Shown here in pieces: positions 1 through 13,187 of a stretch of 64,000 nt of DNA. The notes under the pieces were generated by a model, which saw only the letters and a program-made list of their open reading frames with translations, was not told where the DNA came from and made no database searches. A program made the translations under genes and the position numbers. The stretch spans positions 5,766,001 through 5,830,000 of the forward strand of contig NZ_CP113068.1 in assembly GCF_026625885.1 (NCBI RefSeq), read 5' to 3'. This DNA comes from Roseateles sp. SL47. GTDB taxonomy: Bacteria; Pseudomonadota; Gammaproteobacteria; Burkholderiales; Burkholderiaceae_C. The stretch's first letter is position 1, and every line of letters starts with the position of its first letter.

Positions 1-591
1 TTGAAGATCGAACCGGGCGCCCAACCCTCGTTGCACCTGGCGACCGGAGCGGCACAACGCGTGGATGCGGTCGTGGTCTGCGCCGGCAAGGGCGCGCCGG
101 CCCTGTTGTCACCGCTGGGACTGCGTTTCCCGTGGGGCGTTGTGCAAGCCCATACCCTCACCGCTCCCCTGCGCCAATTGGAGGCCCATCCGGACCTCGG
201 CCCGAGCGCGACCGTGATGGACATGTCGCTGGGCGTCAGCATGACTCGCCTGGGGCAGCGCGTGCGTATCGGCGGCTCGCAGGAACTGGGTGGCCCCGTG
301 GGGCAACCGGACGGCCCTTCGATGAGCGCGCTGCATCAGGCGGCCCACGACTGGTTCCCGGGTGCCCTGCAGGCCGGTGGCCAGCAGCGTTGGAAAGCCT
401 CCCGGCTGCTGCTGCCGGATGAACTGCCGCTGGTCGGCGCCAGCGGCGTGCCGGGGGTGTGGCTGAACATCGGCCATGGGGACGCGGGTTGGCCACTGGC
501 CGGTGGCGCGGCGCAGTGGCTGGGTGAACGACTGGCCGGCCGTGACGGCGGGTTGGACGCCACGATGCTGGAGCCCAGTCGGTTGCGCTGA
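1..591 (+). CDS. FAD-dependent oxidoreductase (DAO fold), C-terminal part
   Basis: The reading frame is open to the left edge, so only about the last 196 residues are present. An early stretch VDAVVVCAGKGAPALL is the Rossmann-type strand that returns to the FAD site. The end (VWLNIGHGDAGWPLAGGAAQWLGERL) matches the C-terminal flavin-contacting segment of D-amino-acid dehydrogenase/glycine-oxidase-like enzymes (DAO superfamily, DadA-like). These enzymes oxidise amines or amino acids to imino acids. The substrate cannot be told from this fragment. It runs in the same direction as nnr, 210 bp downstream. Confidence 0.7.
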   Translation: MKIEPGAQPSLHLATGAAQRVDAVVVCAGKGAPALLSPLGLRFPWGVVQAHTLTAPLRQLEAHPDLGPSATVMDMSLGVSMTRLGQRVRIGGSQELGGPVGQPDGPSMSALHQAAHDWFPGALQAGGQQRWKASRLLLPDELPLVGASGVPGVWLNIGHGDAGWPLAGGAAQWLGERLAGRDGGLDATMLEPSRLR

Positions 592-801
592 GGCCTGTAC
601 CCCTCCCCCGCGCCAGCGCCGTGCCGTTCTTCCCGCAGCAGTTCGCCAGTGCTGGCTTTGCCCCCCTCCACGCGCCCATGCCTTGCCCGCGCCTTGCCCG
701 CGCCAACGCCAACGGATCCAGCAGCGCACAGCAGCGGCCAGCAGCAGCCAGCACCGAACCCTCGCTGCGATCACCGCAAGCACCTGCGCTAGAGTCGGCG
801 C
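592..801. other. Intergenic spacer before nnr
   Basis: This 210-bp spacer is C-rich and holds short CAGCAG-type low-complexity runs around 720-755. No convincing promoter, hairpin or small gene was seen. Confidence 0.4.
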
Positions 802-2316
802 ATGCGCGCCCTGCTCCCCACCACACACCACAGCTGGCCGCTCCACGATGCGGCCTCGAGCCGTGCGGTGGAGCAGGCCGCCTTGTTGCAACAGGCCCCG
901 CACCAGTTGATCGAACGGGCCGGATGGGCCGTCGCCCGGCTGGCCCTGGCCTTGTATCCGCATGCCCGCTCGGCAGTGGTGCTGGCGGGGCCGGGCAACA
1001 ACGGCGGGGATGCCCTGATCGCCGCACGCTGGCTGGCGGCACGGGGCTGGCACCTGCACATTCACCGCATCGGCCCTCCGCCGCGGGAAGGCAGCGATGC
1101 CGCCCATGCGCTGCGCGCGGCCCAGGCGGCGGGATTGACGATCCAGCAGGGGCCACCCAGCGACACGAGTGCGTGGACGGAGGTCGACCTCTGGATCGAC
1201 GGCCTGCTGGGACTGGGCGCGAATCGTGCGCCGGAGGGGGACATCGCCGCAGCCATCCGCACGGCCAATGCCCATCACGCGCCCGTCCTCGCCATTGATG
1301 TCCCCAGTGGCTTGCAGCCAGACACCGGTCAGACCTCCGGCGCGGACACCATCGTGGCCGCCCACACCTTGTCGTTACTCACCCTGAAACCGGGCCTCGT
1401 GACCGGCGAAGGCCGGGCCCACACGGGCCGGATCTGGTTCGACGATCTCGACACCCCTCCCGCTCCGCAGCACCCGCCCGGCGCGCAATTGCTCGGCCTG
1501 GAGGTGCTGGCGGGCTGGCAGCAGGCTCATCCCCGAGGCGCCACCAGCCACAAAGGCCGGCAGGGCGACGTGGTCGTGCTGGGCGGGGCCCCTGGCATGC
1601 GCGGCGCCGCCTGGCTGGCCGCCACCGCCGCACTGACCGCTGGCGCCGGCAGGGTCTATGCGGCCCTGCCCGAGGACGATGGACTGCCCTGGCCCGCCCG
1701 GCCGGAGCTGATGCACTGGCCGGCCGAGCGCTGGAGCCAAGCGCACGCCTGGCGCGACGCCGTCGTGGTGTGCGGCTGCGGCGGCGGTACGGCGATCCTG
1801 CCCTGGCTGGATGCGGTCTTGCATGAGGCGCGCCATCTGGTGCTGGATGCCGATGGGCTGAATCTTGTGGCCGACGACGCGGGCCTGGCGCGCCGGCTCA
1901 CAGCCCGCCACAGCCACGGCCTTCACACCCTGATGACACCCCATCCGTTGGAGGCCGCCCGGCTGCTGGGCCTCGGCAGCACAGGTGCGGTGCAGTGCGA
2001 CCGGCTGGCAGCCGCCAAGGCGCTGGCGGAACGTTTCCAATGCACGGTGGTGTTGAAGGGGTCCGGCAGCGTGATCGCGTCACCGGACCATCGGCCCGAC
2101 ATCAACAGCACCGGCTCGGCAGCACTGGCCACGGCAGGCACGGGTGATGTGCTGGCCGGCTGGGCGGGCGGCCTGTGGGCCCAGGCCCTGCAGGCCAGCG
2201 CGCATGAAGTGGCATGCACGGCGGTGGTCTGGCATGGGGCGGCAACGCGCTCCCATCAGGGCCCCCTGCGGGCAGCCGACCTCATCGAGGCCATGGCGCG
2301 CCTGCATGCCCATTGA
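802..2316 (+). CDS. nnr: Bifunctional NAD(P)HX epimerase / ADP-dependent NAD(P)HX dehydratase
   Basis: Repairs hydrated NADH and NADPH: the N-terminal half epimerises R- to S-NAD(P)HX and the C-terminal half dehydrates S-NAD(P)HX using ADP. At 504 residues it has the usual length of the fused enzyme. The YjeF_N domain spans about residues 1-220, with the nucleotide-binding loop AGPGNNGGDALIAARWL near 60-78. The ribokinase-like YjeF_C/CARKD domain spans about 235-500, with NSTGSAALATAGTGDVLAG around 435-452. Its end converges with RNase R, which ends 73 bp further right on the other strand. Family assignment is firm. Confidence 0.93.
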   Translation: MRALLPTTHHSWPLHDAASSRAVEQAALLQQAPHQLIERAGWAVARLALALYPHARSAVVLAGPGNNGGDALIAARWLAARGWHLHIHRIGPPPREGSDAAHALRAAQAAGLTIQQGPPSDTSAWTEVDLWIDGLLGLGANRAPEGDIAAAIRTANAHHAPVLAIDVPSGLQPDTGQTSGADTIVAAHTLSLLTLKPGLVTGEGRAHTGRIWFDDLDTPPAPQHPPGAQLLGLEVLAGWQQAHPRGATSHKGRQGDVVVLGGAPGMRGAAWLAATAALTAGAGRVYAALPEDDGLPWPARPELMHWPAERWSQAHAWRDAVVVCGCGGGTAILPWLDAVLHEARHLVLDADGLNLVADDAGLARRLTARHSHGLHTLMTPHPLEAARLLGLGSTGAVQCDRLAAAKALAERFQCTVVLKGSGSVIASPDHRPDINSTGSAALATAGTGDVLAGWAGGLWAQALQASAHEVACTAVVWHGAATRSHQGPLRAADLIEAMARLHAH

Positions 2317-2389
2317 GGTGAAGCGTCACCCCTTCCGACCCCTTCCGCCCCCTTGCCCCCCCCTTGACACCCCCTTGACACCCCAACAC

Positions 2390-4864
<2,475 letters not shown>

Positions 4865-5248
4865 AAGCGCTTCTCGAGAACTTGGTGACTAGGATACCTG
4901 AAGACACCTGACAGATTGCAAAACGTGATTGCAAAAGGTGATCGCAGAAAGTGTAGAACGTGAGAAACGTGCAAGACTTTCAAAGCGTTCAAAACTTGCG
5001 AGGGCTTGCGAGGGCTTGCCAGAGGTAAATGTCCTTACGCAACAGTTGCACCTTCTGCACGCGATCGCAGCTGCTGCACGCAGCAGCACCGTCGGTGCGG
5101 TGATGCGCAATCAGTTGACAGTGTGTTGGTGTTGAGGGTGTGACTGAAATGGTCGTTGAAAGGATAGTGCGGCAGAGATGTCCACTATTGAGGCGACGGT
5201 GGAAGTGGGTTGCAAGCCAAGTTTGAGTGAGGGGTGATTTTGAACCTT
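4865..5248. other. Divergent regulatory spacer between rnr and tRNA-Leu
   Basis: This 384-bp spacer is less GC-rich than its surroundings. It contains a tandem GCGAGGGCTT pair near 5000-5020 and a perfect -35-like TTGACA at 5115-5120 without a matching -10 at normal spacing. It must hold the promoters of rnr (leftward) and of the tRNA (rightward), but neither can be fixed with confidence. No coding frame looks real. Confidence 0.4.
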
Positions 5249-5333
<85 letters not shown>

Positions 5334-5340
5334 AATTCTG

Positions 5341-5368
5341 AATAAGGCCAGCACTTGCTGGCCTTATT
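5341..5368 (+). terminator. Hairpin downstream of tRNA-Leu
   Basis: A perfect 12-bp stem, AATAAGGCCAGC against GCTGGCCTTATT with loop ACTT, begins 8 nt after the tRNA CCA. The T-rich 3' side of the stem suits an intrinsic terminator. Confidence 0.8.
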
Positions 5369-5510
5369 TCATTGCGGTGAAAAAAGTGCTGCTGAGCAGA
5401 GAGCCTGCTCAGCGAGGCAGTGCGACACGAGGTCGAGCAGCACGACGTAGTGCAACACGATGTGATGCCGAGCCTCCCACACACACGCCTGCGACGAGCC
5501 CACCATCAAC

Positions 5511-5540
5511 AAAAAAGCGACCCAAGAGGGTCGCTTTTTT
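5511..5540. terminator. Bidirectional intrinsic terminator
   Basis: A 13-bp stem AAAAAAGCGACCC / GGGTCGCTTTTTT has loop AAGA. An A-tract on one side and a T-tract on the other let it work in both directions: for the tRNA read-through and for the phosphoribosyltransferase gene ending at 5659. Confidence 0.85.
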
Positions 5541-5577
5541 TGTTGCCCGGCGCGCGCAGCGCCGCCGCCCTCCAGCG

Positions 5578-5614
5578 GAGCTCATGGATCTGGCTCTGCC
5601 AGTCCATAGAGCTC
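5578..5614. repeat. Imperfect palindrome downstream of the phosphoribosyltransferase
   Basis: Arms GAGCTCATGGA and TCCATAGAGCTC pair with a single bulged base around a 14-nt loop. No T-tract follows. It lies between a terminator and the end of the coding region, so it may protect the 3' end of the transcript or be a dispersed intergenic repeat. Confidence 0.4.
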
Positions 5615-5658
5615 GCCCCCGGTGGGGGGGGGCCGGCGAAGCCGGTAGGGGGAGGAGC

Positions 5659-6180
5659 CTAAATCGCGAATTTTTTGGCCAGAGCGTCCGGCCGCAGCGA
5701 GTCGTAGTCCTCGAACGGCTGATGGATCCATGGGCTGGTGGTCAGCAGTTCCACGTAATAGTCCGGCGTGTAGGTCGACACGCTCTTTGTCCAGATCACG
5801 GCCGAGCGCAGTTCCTGAATCGCCGGCATCCCGCGCAGACGCTCCACCACCGCCTTCAGCGTCACCCCAGAATCCGCCAGGTCATCCACCAGCAGCACAC
5901 GGCCCGCCAGTTCGCCCTTGGGCATGGTGATGTACTTGGCGATGTCCAGGCGCCCCTGAATCGTGCCGGCCTCGGCGCGATACGAGCTGGTGGACATGAT
6001 GCCCAGCGGCTTGTCGAACACCCGCGACAGCACATCACCCGGACGCATGCCGCCACGCGCCAGACACAGGATTTGATCGAATTCCCAGCCGGAGGCGTGC
6101 ACCTTCAATGCCAGGCGTTCGATCAGCAAGTGGTATTCATCCCACGACACATACAGATGCTTGCCGTCGTCGGTCAACAT
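5659..6180 (-). CDS. Purine-type phosphoribosyltransferase
   Basis: A type I phosphoribosyltransferase of 173 residues. The PRPP-binding loop is VLLVDDLADSGVTL (about 95-108), and a second loop LCLARGGMRPGDVL lies near 38-51. The family includes xanthine/hypoxanthine/guanine salvage enzymes that join a purine base to PRPP. It sits 49 bp after purA, in keeping with a purine salvage role, but base specificity is inferred. The start is supported by AGGAG eight bases upstream. The region ends before the terminator at 5511-5540. Confidence 0.85.
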   Translation of the reverse strand: MLTDDGKHLYVSWDEYHLLIERLALKVHASGWEFDQILCLARGGMRPGDVLSRVFDKPLGIMSTSSYRAEAGTIQGRLDIAKYITMPKGELAGRVLLVDDLADSGVTLKAVVERLRGMPAIQELRSAVIWTKSVSTYTPDYYVELLTTSPWIHQPFEDYDSLRPDALAKKFAI

Positions 6181-6229
6181 GGGGAGGGCTCCTCAGCAAA
6201 GAAACAGGTGGAAATCAAGAAAACAGCCA

Positions 6230-8772
<2,543 letters not shown>

Positions 8773-8801
8773 GGACGTTCAGGGGAGGGGTTAAAAACGG
8801 C

Positions 8802-8807
8802 ATTGTA
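8802..8807 (-). promoter_or_regulatory. Candidate -10 box for hisZ-purA
   Basis: On the minus strand TACAAT (5 of 6 consensus bases) ends 29 bases before the hisZ ATG. The -35 region is not well matched. It would give the hisZ-purA-phosphoribosyltransferase part its own promoter. Confidence 0.4.
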
Positions 8808-8841
8808 CCGGGGTCGGGCACGGGCGGAGACGCCGACCGCA

Positions 8842-8877
8842 CAAGCTGGGGTCATCGCCCCAACCCAAGCTGGGGTC
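8842..8877. repeat. Two 12-bp direct repeats upstream of hisZ
   Basis: CAAGCTGGGGTC occurs at 8842-8853 and again at 8866-8877, about two helical turns apart (24 bp). This spacing suits a dimeric regulator just upstream of the candidate hisZ promoter. No known motif was recognised. Confidence 0.4.
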
Positions 8878-8943
8878 GACTGCGGTAATTCGGCACGATT
8901 ATGGGCTTGCCGCACCGCTTGCGGGCGCCCCGCCGCCAGACAT

Positions 8944-9132
8944 TCAGGCCACCAGCCAGAGCAGGATCACCCCGCACAGCACGCAGGCGAGACCGATGAA
9001 CCGGAGTTGTCCATCACTCATCGCCATCAATCGGCTGAAGAAGTCGCGCCAGGACGAAGGGCTGATGAAGGGCATCAGCCCTTCCGCCAGCAGCATCAGG
9101 GCCAGGGCGGCCCACCAGGTCGTGCCATTCAT
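8944..9132 (-). CDS. DUF2065 (YjeT-like) small inner-membrane protein
   Basis: A 62-residue protein beginning MNGTTWWAALALMLLAEGL with two membrane segments (about 5-22 and 44-61), the second ending LCGVILLWLVA. The pattern, including PFISPSSWR between them, matches YjeT/DUF2065, which follows hflC in many proteobacteria. Its function is unknown. The frame extends to a GTG at 9153, but that codon lies in the loop of a hairpin, and homologues begin at the ATG used here. Confidence 0.8.
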   Translation of the reverse strand: MNGTTWWAALALMLLAEGLMPFISPSSWRDFFSRLMAMSDGQLRFIGLACVLCGVILLWLVA

Positions 9133-9141
9133 GAAAGCAAA

Positions 9142-9161
9142 CAGGCGCCTCACGGCGCCTG
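9142..9161 (-). promoter_or_regulatory. Hairpin between hflC and the yjeT-like gene
   Basis: A perfect 8-bp stem, CAGGCGCC / GGCGCCTG with a 4-base loop, lies 10 bases after the hflC stop and is followed on the transcript by TTTGCTTTC and the next ATG. It may attenuate the operon or stabilise the hflC 3' end. Confidence 0.5.
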
Positions 9162-9171
9162 TGGATTCAGT

Positions 9172-10071
9172 TTATTTGCGGGCCGGCGCGGGCGCCGGCG
9201 CACCGCCACCTGCGCCTCGCATCGCCTTGAAGAAGTCGGAGGACGGGTCCACCACGATCACGTCGCTCTTCTTGCGGAAGGACGAGCGATAGGCCTCCAG
9301 CGAACGATAGAACTGGGCGAAGTTGGGGTCGCGGCTGAAGGCTTCGGCATACAGCGCCGAGGCCTTGGCATCACCCTCACCCATGATCTTCTGGGCGTCG
9401 CGATAGGCCTCCGCCAGGATGATGTCCTGCTGCTTGTCCGCATCGGCCTTGATCTTTTCACCCTCGGCACCGCCGGTGGCCCGCAGTTCGTTGGCCACGC
9501 GGATGCGCTCCGACTTCATGCGGTTGTAGACCGACTCGGTGATGGTGGGCGAGAAGTCCACACGCTTCACCCGCACGTCGACGATTTCGATGCCGAACTG
9601 CTTGGCTTCTTCTTCCAGGCGCTTGCGGACATCGTTCATCACCTTCTCACGCTCGGTGGCCAGCACCGCACGCACGGTACGGCGGGTCACCTCTTCGTTG
9701 AGGGCGGCCTGCACGATGGGGCTCAGGCGCGTCTCCAGGTTGCGCATGGCGGTGCCGCTGTTGCGGATGAACTGGCGGGCATCAACGATGCGCCATTTCA
9801 CCAGCCAGTCAATGACCAGGCTTTTCTTTTCAGCGGTGAAGATCGGGCGGGTGTCCGGGCTGTCCAGGGTCTGGATGCGGCGGTCCAGGAAGATCACGTT
9901 CTGCAGCGGGGGCGGCAGCTTGAACTTCAGCCCCGGCTCGGTCACGACTTCCTTGATCTCGCCCAGCGAGTACACGACTGCAAACTGGCGCTGATCCACC
10001 ACGAACAAGGTGGAACTGGCCACCATGAACAGGACCAGCAGCCCGAGGACGACGGAAACGATGCGATTCAT
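9172..10071 (-). CDS. hflC: HflC, SPFH-domain regulator of FtsH
   Basis: Membrane-anchored stomatin/prohibitin-family protein that assembles with HflK around the FtsH protease and modulates its activity. At 299 residues it has an N-terminal membrane anchor (about 4-24, IVSVVLGLLVLFMVASSTLF), then the SPFH domain beginning VVDQRQFAVVYSLGEIKEV, and a long helical region with the usual ADKQQDIILAEAYRDAQKIMGEGDA. It follows hflK by 20 bp. Confidence 0.95.
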   Translation of the reverse strand: MNRIVSVVLGLLVLFMVASSTLFVVDQRQFAVVYSLGEIKEVVTEPGLKFKLPPPLQNVIFLDRRIQTLDSPDTRPIFTAEKKSLVIDWLVKWRIVDARQFIRNSGTAMRNLETRLSPIVQAALNEEVTRRTVRAVLATEREKVMNDVRKRLEEEAKQFGIEIVDVRVKRVDFSPTITESVYNRMKSERIRVANELRATGGAEGEKIKADADKQQDIILAEAYRDAQKIMGEGDAKASALYAEAFSRDPNFAQFYRSLEAYRSSFRKKSDVIVVDPSSDFFKAMRGAGGGAPAPAPARK

Positions 10072-10091
10072 TGTCTGTTGCTCCCCTTCGT

Positions 10092-11384
10092 TCAGCGACC
10101 GTCGCGGTCACGGCTGCGCAGGTTGTCCCGCGAGCGGATGTCCGGGTTCAGCACGGTGCTGCCACTGGTGCTTGGATCCTGCGGCGTGACTGCGGTCGGC
10201 GGGCTGCTGCTGACGCCGCTGGAACCGGCGCCCTGTTGTTGCAGCAGCTTGTCCAGTGGCAAATACAGCAGGTTGGAGTTGTTGCGACTGTCCACCATCA
10301 CCTTGGTGACGTTGCTGTAGATGTCGCGCATGGCGTCGATGTAGAGGCGATCCCGCGTCACGGCCGGCGCGCGCTGGTATTCCGCCAGCACGCTGCGGAA
10401 GCGATCCGCATCACCTTCGGCGGTGGAGATGACCTTGGCGCGGTAGCCTTCGGCTTCTTCCCTCACCCGGGCCGCCTGGCCCTGGGCGCCCGGAATCACC
10501 TTGTTGGCGTAGGCCTCGCCCTCGTTCTTCAGACGCTCGCGGTCGGCGTTGGCGCGGAAGGCATCGTCGAAGGCGGCTTGCACCGGCTCCGGCGGCTGCA
10601 CGCCGTTCACATTGACGTTGACGATCTGAATACCCGTCTTGAGACGGTCCAGCTGCACCTGGATGGACTTGCTCAGGTCGGTGGCGATGGCATCGCGCTG
10701 CTCGTAGAGCACGGAATCCATGCTGCTGCGGCCGACGATCTCGCGCACGGCGGATTCAGAGGCCTGCACCACCGCTTCATTGGCGTCGACGTTCTCGAAG
10801 AGATAGTCACGCGAATCCTTCAGGCGGTATTGCACCGTGAAGCGGATATCAACGATGTTTTCATCCTGCGTGAGCATGGACGAATCTTTCAGGCCGCTCG
10901 CGGTGCCCTGGCTGCGCCCGATCTCGACCGACTGCAACTGGGTGAAGGACACCACCTCATGCGCCTGGAACGGATACGGCAGTCGGTACTGGATGCCGGC
11001 ATCCACCGTGCGGCTGTACTTGCCGAAGGAGGTGATCACCCCCTGCTGGCCTTCCTGCACGATGAAAACACCGCTGGCCAGCCAGCCCAGCACCACCACG
11101 CCGACCACCAGGCCGGCGCCGATGCCGGCACCGCGCATGTCGGGCTGGAAGTTGTTGCCACCGCCGGTGGGGCCGCCCCCGTTGCCGTCATTGCCACCAC
11201 GGCCGCCAAACAGGCGGGACAGCTTGCGGTTGAAGTCGCGCCAGAGCTCGTCCAGGTCGGGCGGGCCCTCGTTGCGGCCATTGCTCATCCACAGGCCCAC
11301 CCATTGGCGAAGGCGTCCACCGACCCGGGAACCTCCCTGGGGCGACCGGCCATGGCCGGCGGGCATGCTGTTGTCTTGGTTCAT
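10092..11384 (-). CDS. hflK: HflK, SPFH-domain regulator of FtsH
   Basis: Partner of HflC in the periplasm-facing complex that restrains FtsH. The start MNQDNSMPAGHG (430 residues) has AGGA about eight bases upstream; the longer open frame would overlap hflX. A Gly/Asn-rich N-terminal tail (about 60-80) is followed by one membrane segment (about 86-109) and the SPFH domain starting VQEGQQGVITSFGKYSRTV. The C-terminal 50 residues are Ser/Gly-rich and low in complexity. Confidence 0.94.
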   Translation of the reverse strand: MNQDNSMPAGHGRSPQGGSRVGGRLRQWVGLWMSNGRNEGPPDLDELWRDFNRKLSRLFGGRGGNDGNGGGPTGGGNNFQPDMRGAGIGAGLVVGVVVLGWLASGVFIVQEGQQGVITSFGKYSRTVDAGIQYRLPYPFQAHEVVSFTQLQSVEIGRSQGTASGLKDSSMLTQDENIVDIRFTVQYRLKDSRDYLFENVDANEAVVQASESAVREIVGRSSMDSVLYEQRDAIATDLSKSIQVQLDRLKTGIQIVNVNVNGVQPPEPVQAAFDDAFRANADRERLKNEGEAYANKVIPGAQGQAARVREEAEGYRAKVISTAEGDADRFRSVLAEYQRAPAVTRDRLYIDAMRDIYSNVTKVMVDSRNNSNLLYLPLDKLLQQQGAGSSGVSSSPPTAVTPQDPSTSGSTVLNPDIRSRDNLRSRDRDGR

Positions 11385-11433
11385 ACGCATCCTGGTGAGG
11401 AAGTCTTGTTGCAAGTATCGGGCATTGGGGAGG

Positions 11434-12666
11434 TCATTCCCCCCGATCATGCCCTGAAGCGTCCTTCGGTACAGGGAGATCCCGGGTCAGGTCTTGCGGA
11501 ACTTCGGGCTCCGGCGTGGCCTGCATGAAAGAGGCAATCATCGCGCGAAGGGCATCCAGGCCCTCGCCCCCGGCCGCGCTGACAAAAATGCGGGGCAAGC
11601 GCTGGCCGCCATGCTCGCCGCCCAGACGGGGCAGCCAGTCCTGCAATTCACGGGGCCGCTGGTTGGATTCCAGCAGATCCAGCTTGTTGTAGACCAGGAT
11701 CTGGGGAATGTGCTGCCCACCGATTTCCGCCAGCACCCGCTCCACTTCTTCCATCTGCTCGGTCAGCACCGGGCTGGCGGCGTCCACCACATGCAGCAGC
11801 AGGTCGGCATCGGCCGCCTCCTGCAGCGTGGCCTTGAAGGCCTCCACCAGCTTGTGCGGCAGGTCGCGGATGAAGCCCACCGTGTCGGACAACGAGACAC
11901 TGCTGCCCGCCTCTTCGAGGTAGAGCGAGCGGGTGGTGGTGTCCAGCGTTGCAAACAGCTGGTTGGCGGCGTAGGTACGGGCCTTCGTCAGGGCATTAAA
12001 CAGCGTGCTCTTGCCCGCATTGGTGTAACCGACCAGGGACACCCGGAACACCCCGTTGCGGGCGCGTGCGCGGCGCTGGGTGCTGCGCTGGCGCTCCACC
12101 TTCTTCAGGCGTTCCTTGATGGTCTTGATCCGGTCGTCGATCATGCGACGGTCCAGCTCGATCTGGCGTTCGCCAGGGCCGCCACGCATCCCGATACCGC
12201 CGCTTTGCCGCTCCAGGTGGCTCCAGCGGCGCACCAGCCGGGTGGCCAGGTATTGCAGCCGCGCCAGTTCGACCTGCAGCTTCCCCTCGAAGCTCTGGGC
12301 GCGGGCGGCGAAGATTTCCAGGATGAGCGCCGTCCGGTCCGCCACCGGCACGCCAAGATGACGTTCCAGGTTGCGTTGCTGGGCGGGAGAGATGGCTTGG
12401 TCGAACAGCACGGTGTGGGCCCCATGGGCCTGCACCATCAGCTTGATTTCGTCCGCTTTGCCGGAACCGACAAACAGCGCGGCGTCTGGCGCCTTGCGCT
12501 TGGCCACGATGCGGGCCACGGGGGTGTCGCCAGCGGATTCCGCCAGCAGAGCGAGTTCGTCGAGGGTGGGATCGAAGGCCTCACCGCGGCCCAGGTCCAC
12601 GCCCACCAAAATGGCGCGCGCCGCCTCGGGGGGCGGCGACTGATGAGTGGGATCTTGGCTGTTCAA
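11434..12666 (-). CDS. hflX: GTPase HflX
   Basis: Ribosome-associated GTPase that in E. coli splits stalled 70S ribosomes, notably after heat shock. The N-terminal HflX domain ends with GMRGGPGERQIELDRR (about 155-170). The G domain begins SLVGYTNAGKSTLFNAL (about 212-228), followed by DTVGFIRDLP and the NKLD base-recognition motif (VYNKLDLL). Its 410 residues fit the family. It sits between hfq and hflK. The hfq-hflX gap of 193 bp is structured. Confidence 0.95.
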   Translation of the reverse strand: MNSQDPTHQSPPPEAARAILVGVDLGRGEAFDPTLDELALLAESAGDTPVARIVAKRKAPDAALFVGSGKADEIKLMVQAHGAHTVLFDQAISPAQQRNLERHLGVPVADRTALILEIFAARAQSFEGKLQVELARLQYLATRLVRRWSHLERQSGGIGMRGGPGERQIELDRRMIDDRIKTIKERLKKVERQRSTQRRARARNGVFRVSLVGYTNAGKSTLFNALTKARTYAANQLFATLDTTTRSLYLEEAGSSVSLSDTVGFIRDLPHKLVEAFKATLQEAADADLLLHVVDAASPVLTEQMEEVERVLAEIGGQHIPQILVYNKLDLLESNQRPRELQDWLPRLGGEHGGQRLPRIFVSAAGGEGLDALRAMIASFMQATPEPEVPQDLTRDLPVPKDASGHDRGE

Positions 12667-12771
12667 GATAGATGAATGACGGGCCTCGTCCGGACGTCGT
12701 TGAAAAGCACATGCACCGAATTGCGCATGTTCACCCTAGATGGGGGCGCTCGGCGTCCAATCAAGGCCCGG

Positions 12772-12848
12772 GTCTGGAGGCGGGTCTGGACGAACCTCAT
12801 GAGGCTCCTCCAGACGTTCCTCGAGACGCGCCTCAAGTCGGGACTTGA
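12772..12848 (-). promoter_or_regulatory. Structured hfq-hflX intergenic region
   Basis: Two inverted repeats follow the hfq stop: TCAAGT-CGGG-ACTTGA at 12833-12848, and 9-bp arms GTCTGGAGG (12772-12780) / CCTCCAGAC (12807-12815) around a palindrome CCTCATGAGG. Neither is followed by a T-tract. RNA processing, attenuation or autoregulation are possible. Confidence 0.45.
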
Positions 12849-12859
12849 AGCGGTCGGGA

Positions 12860-13102
12860 TCAGTTGGCTTCGCCGCCGTCACCGGCGTGGAAGTTCACGG
12901 CGCGGCCCGGCACCACGGTCGAGATGGCATGCTTGTAGACCATCTGCGTGACCGTATTGCGCAGCAGCACCACGTATTGGTCAAAGGACTCAATGTGGCC
13001 TTGCAGCTTGATACCGTTGACCAAATAGATGGACACCGGCACGTGCTCCTTGCGCAGCAGGTTCAGGAAGGGGTCTTGCAAGAGTTGTCCTTTGTTGCTC
13101 AC
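12860..13102 (-). CDS. hfq: RNA chaperone Hfq
   Basis: Hexameric Sm-like protein that pairs small RNAs with target mRNAs. At 80 residues it carries Sm1 ([20 protein letters not shown], residues 28-47) and Sm2 with the hallmark YKHAIST, plus the N-terminal [16 protein letters not shown]. The short acidic C-terminus (GDGGEAN) is usual in betaproteobacteria. The start codon is GTG with CGGAG about seven bases upstream. It follows der by 85 bp. Confidence 0.97.
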   Translation of the reverse strand: MSNKGQLLQDPFLNLLRKEHVPVSIYLVNGIKLQGHIESFDQYVVLLRNTVTQMVYKHAISTVVPGRAVNFHAGDGGEAN

Positions 13103-13187
13103 GATATGCTCCGTGTTGTGAGGGAGAGAGAAGGTGTTGGAACCCGGACCTTATCACAGCCCCGGGTTTCCCCGGACCGCAGGTGCA

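Larger units (their letters stand above)
5334..5658. other. Spacer after the tRNA with several hairpins
   Basis: This 325-bp stretch has no believable gene. It holds the tRNA terminator (5341-5368), a bidirectional terminator (5511-5540) and an imperfect palindrome (5578-5614) followed by a short hairpin CCGGC-GAA-GCCGG near 5632-5645. The rest, about 5370-5510, shows nothing recognisable. Confidence 0.5.
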
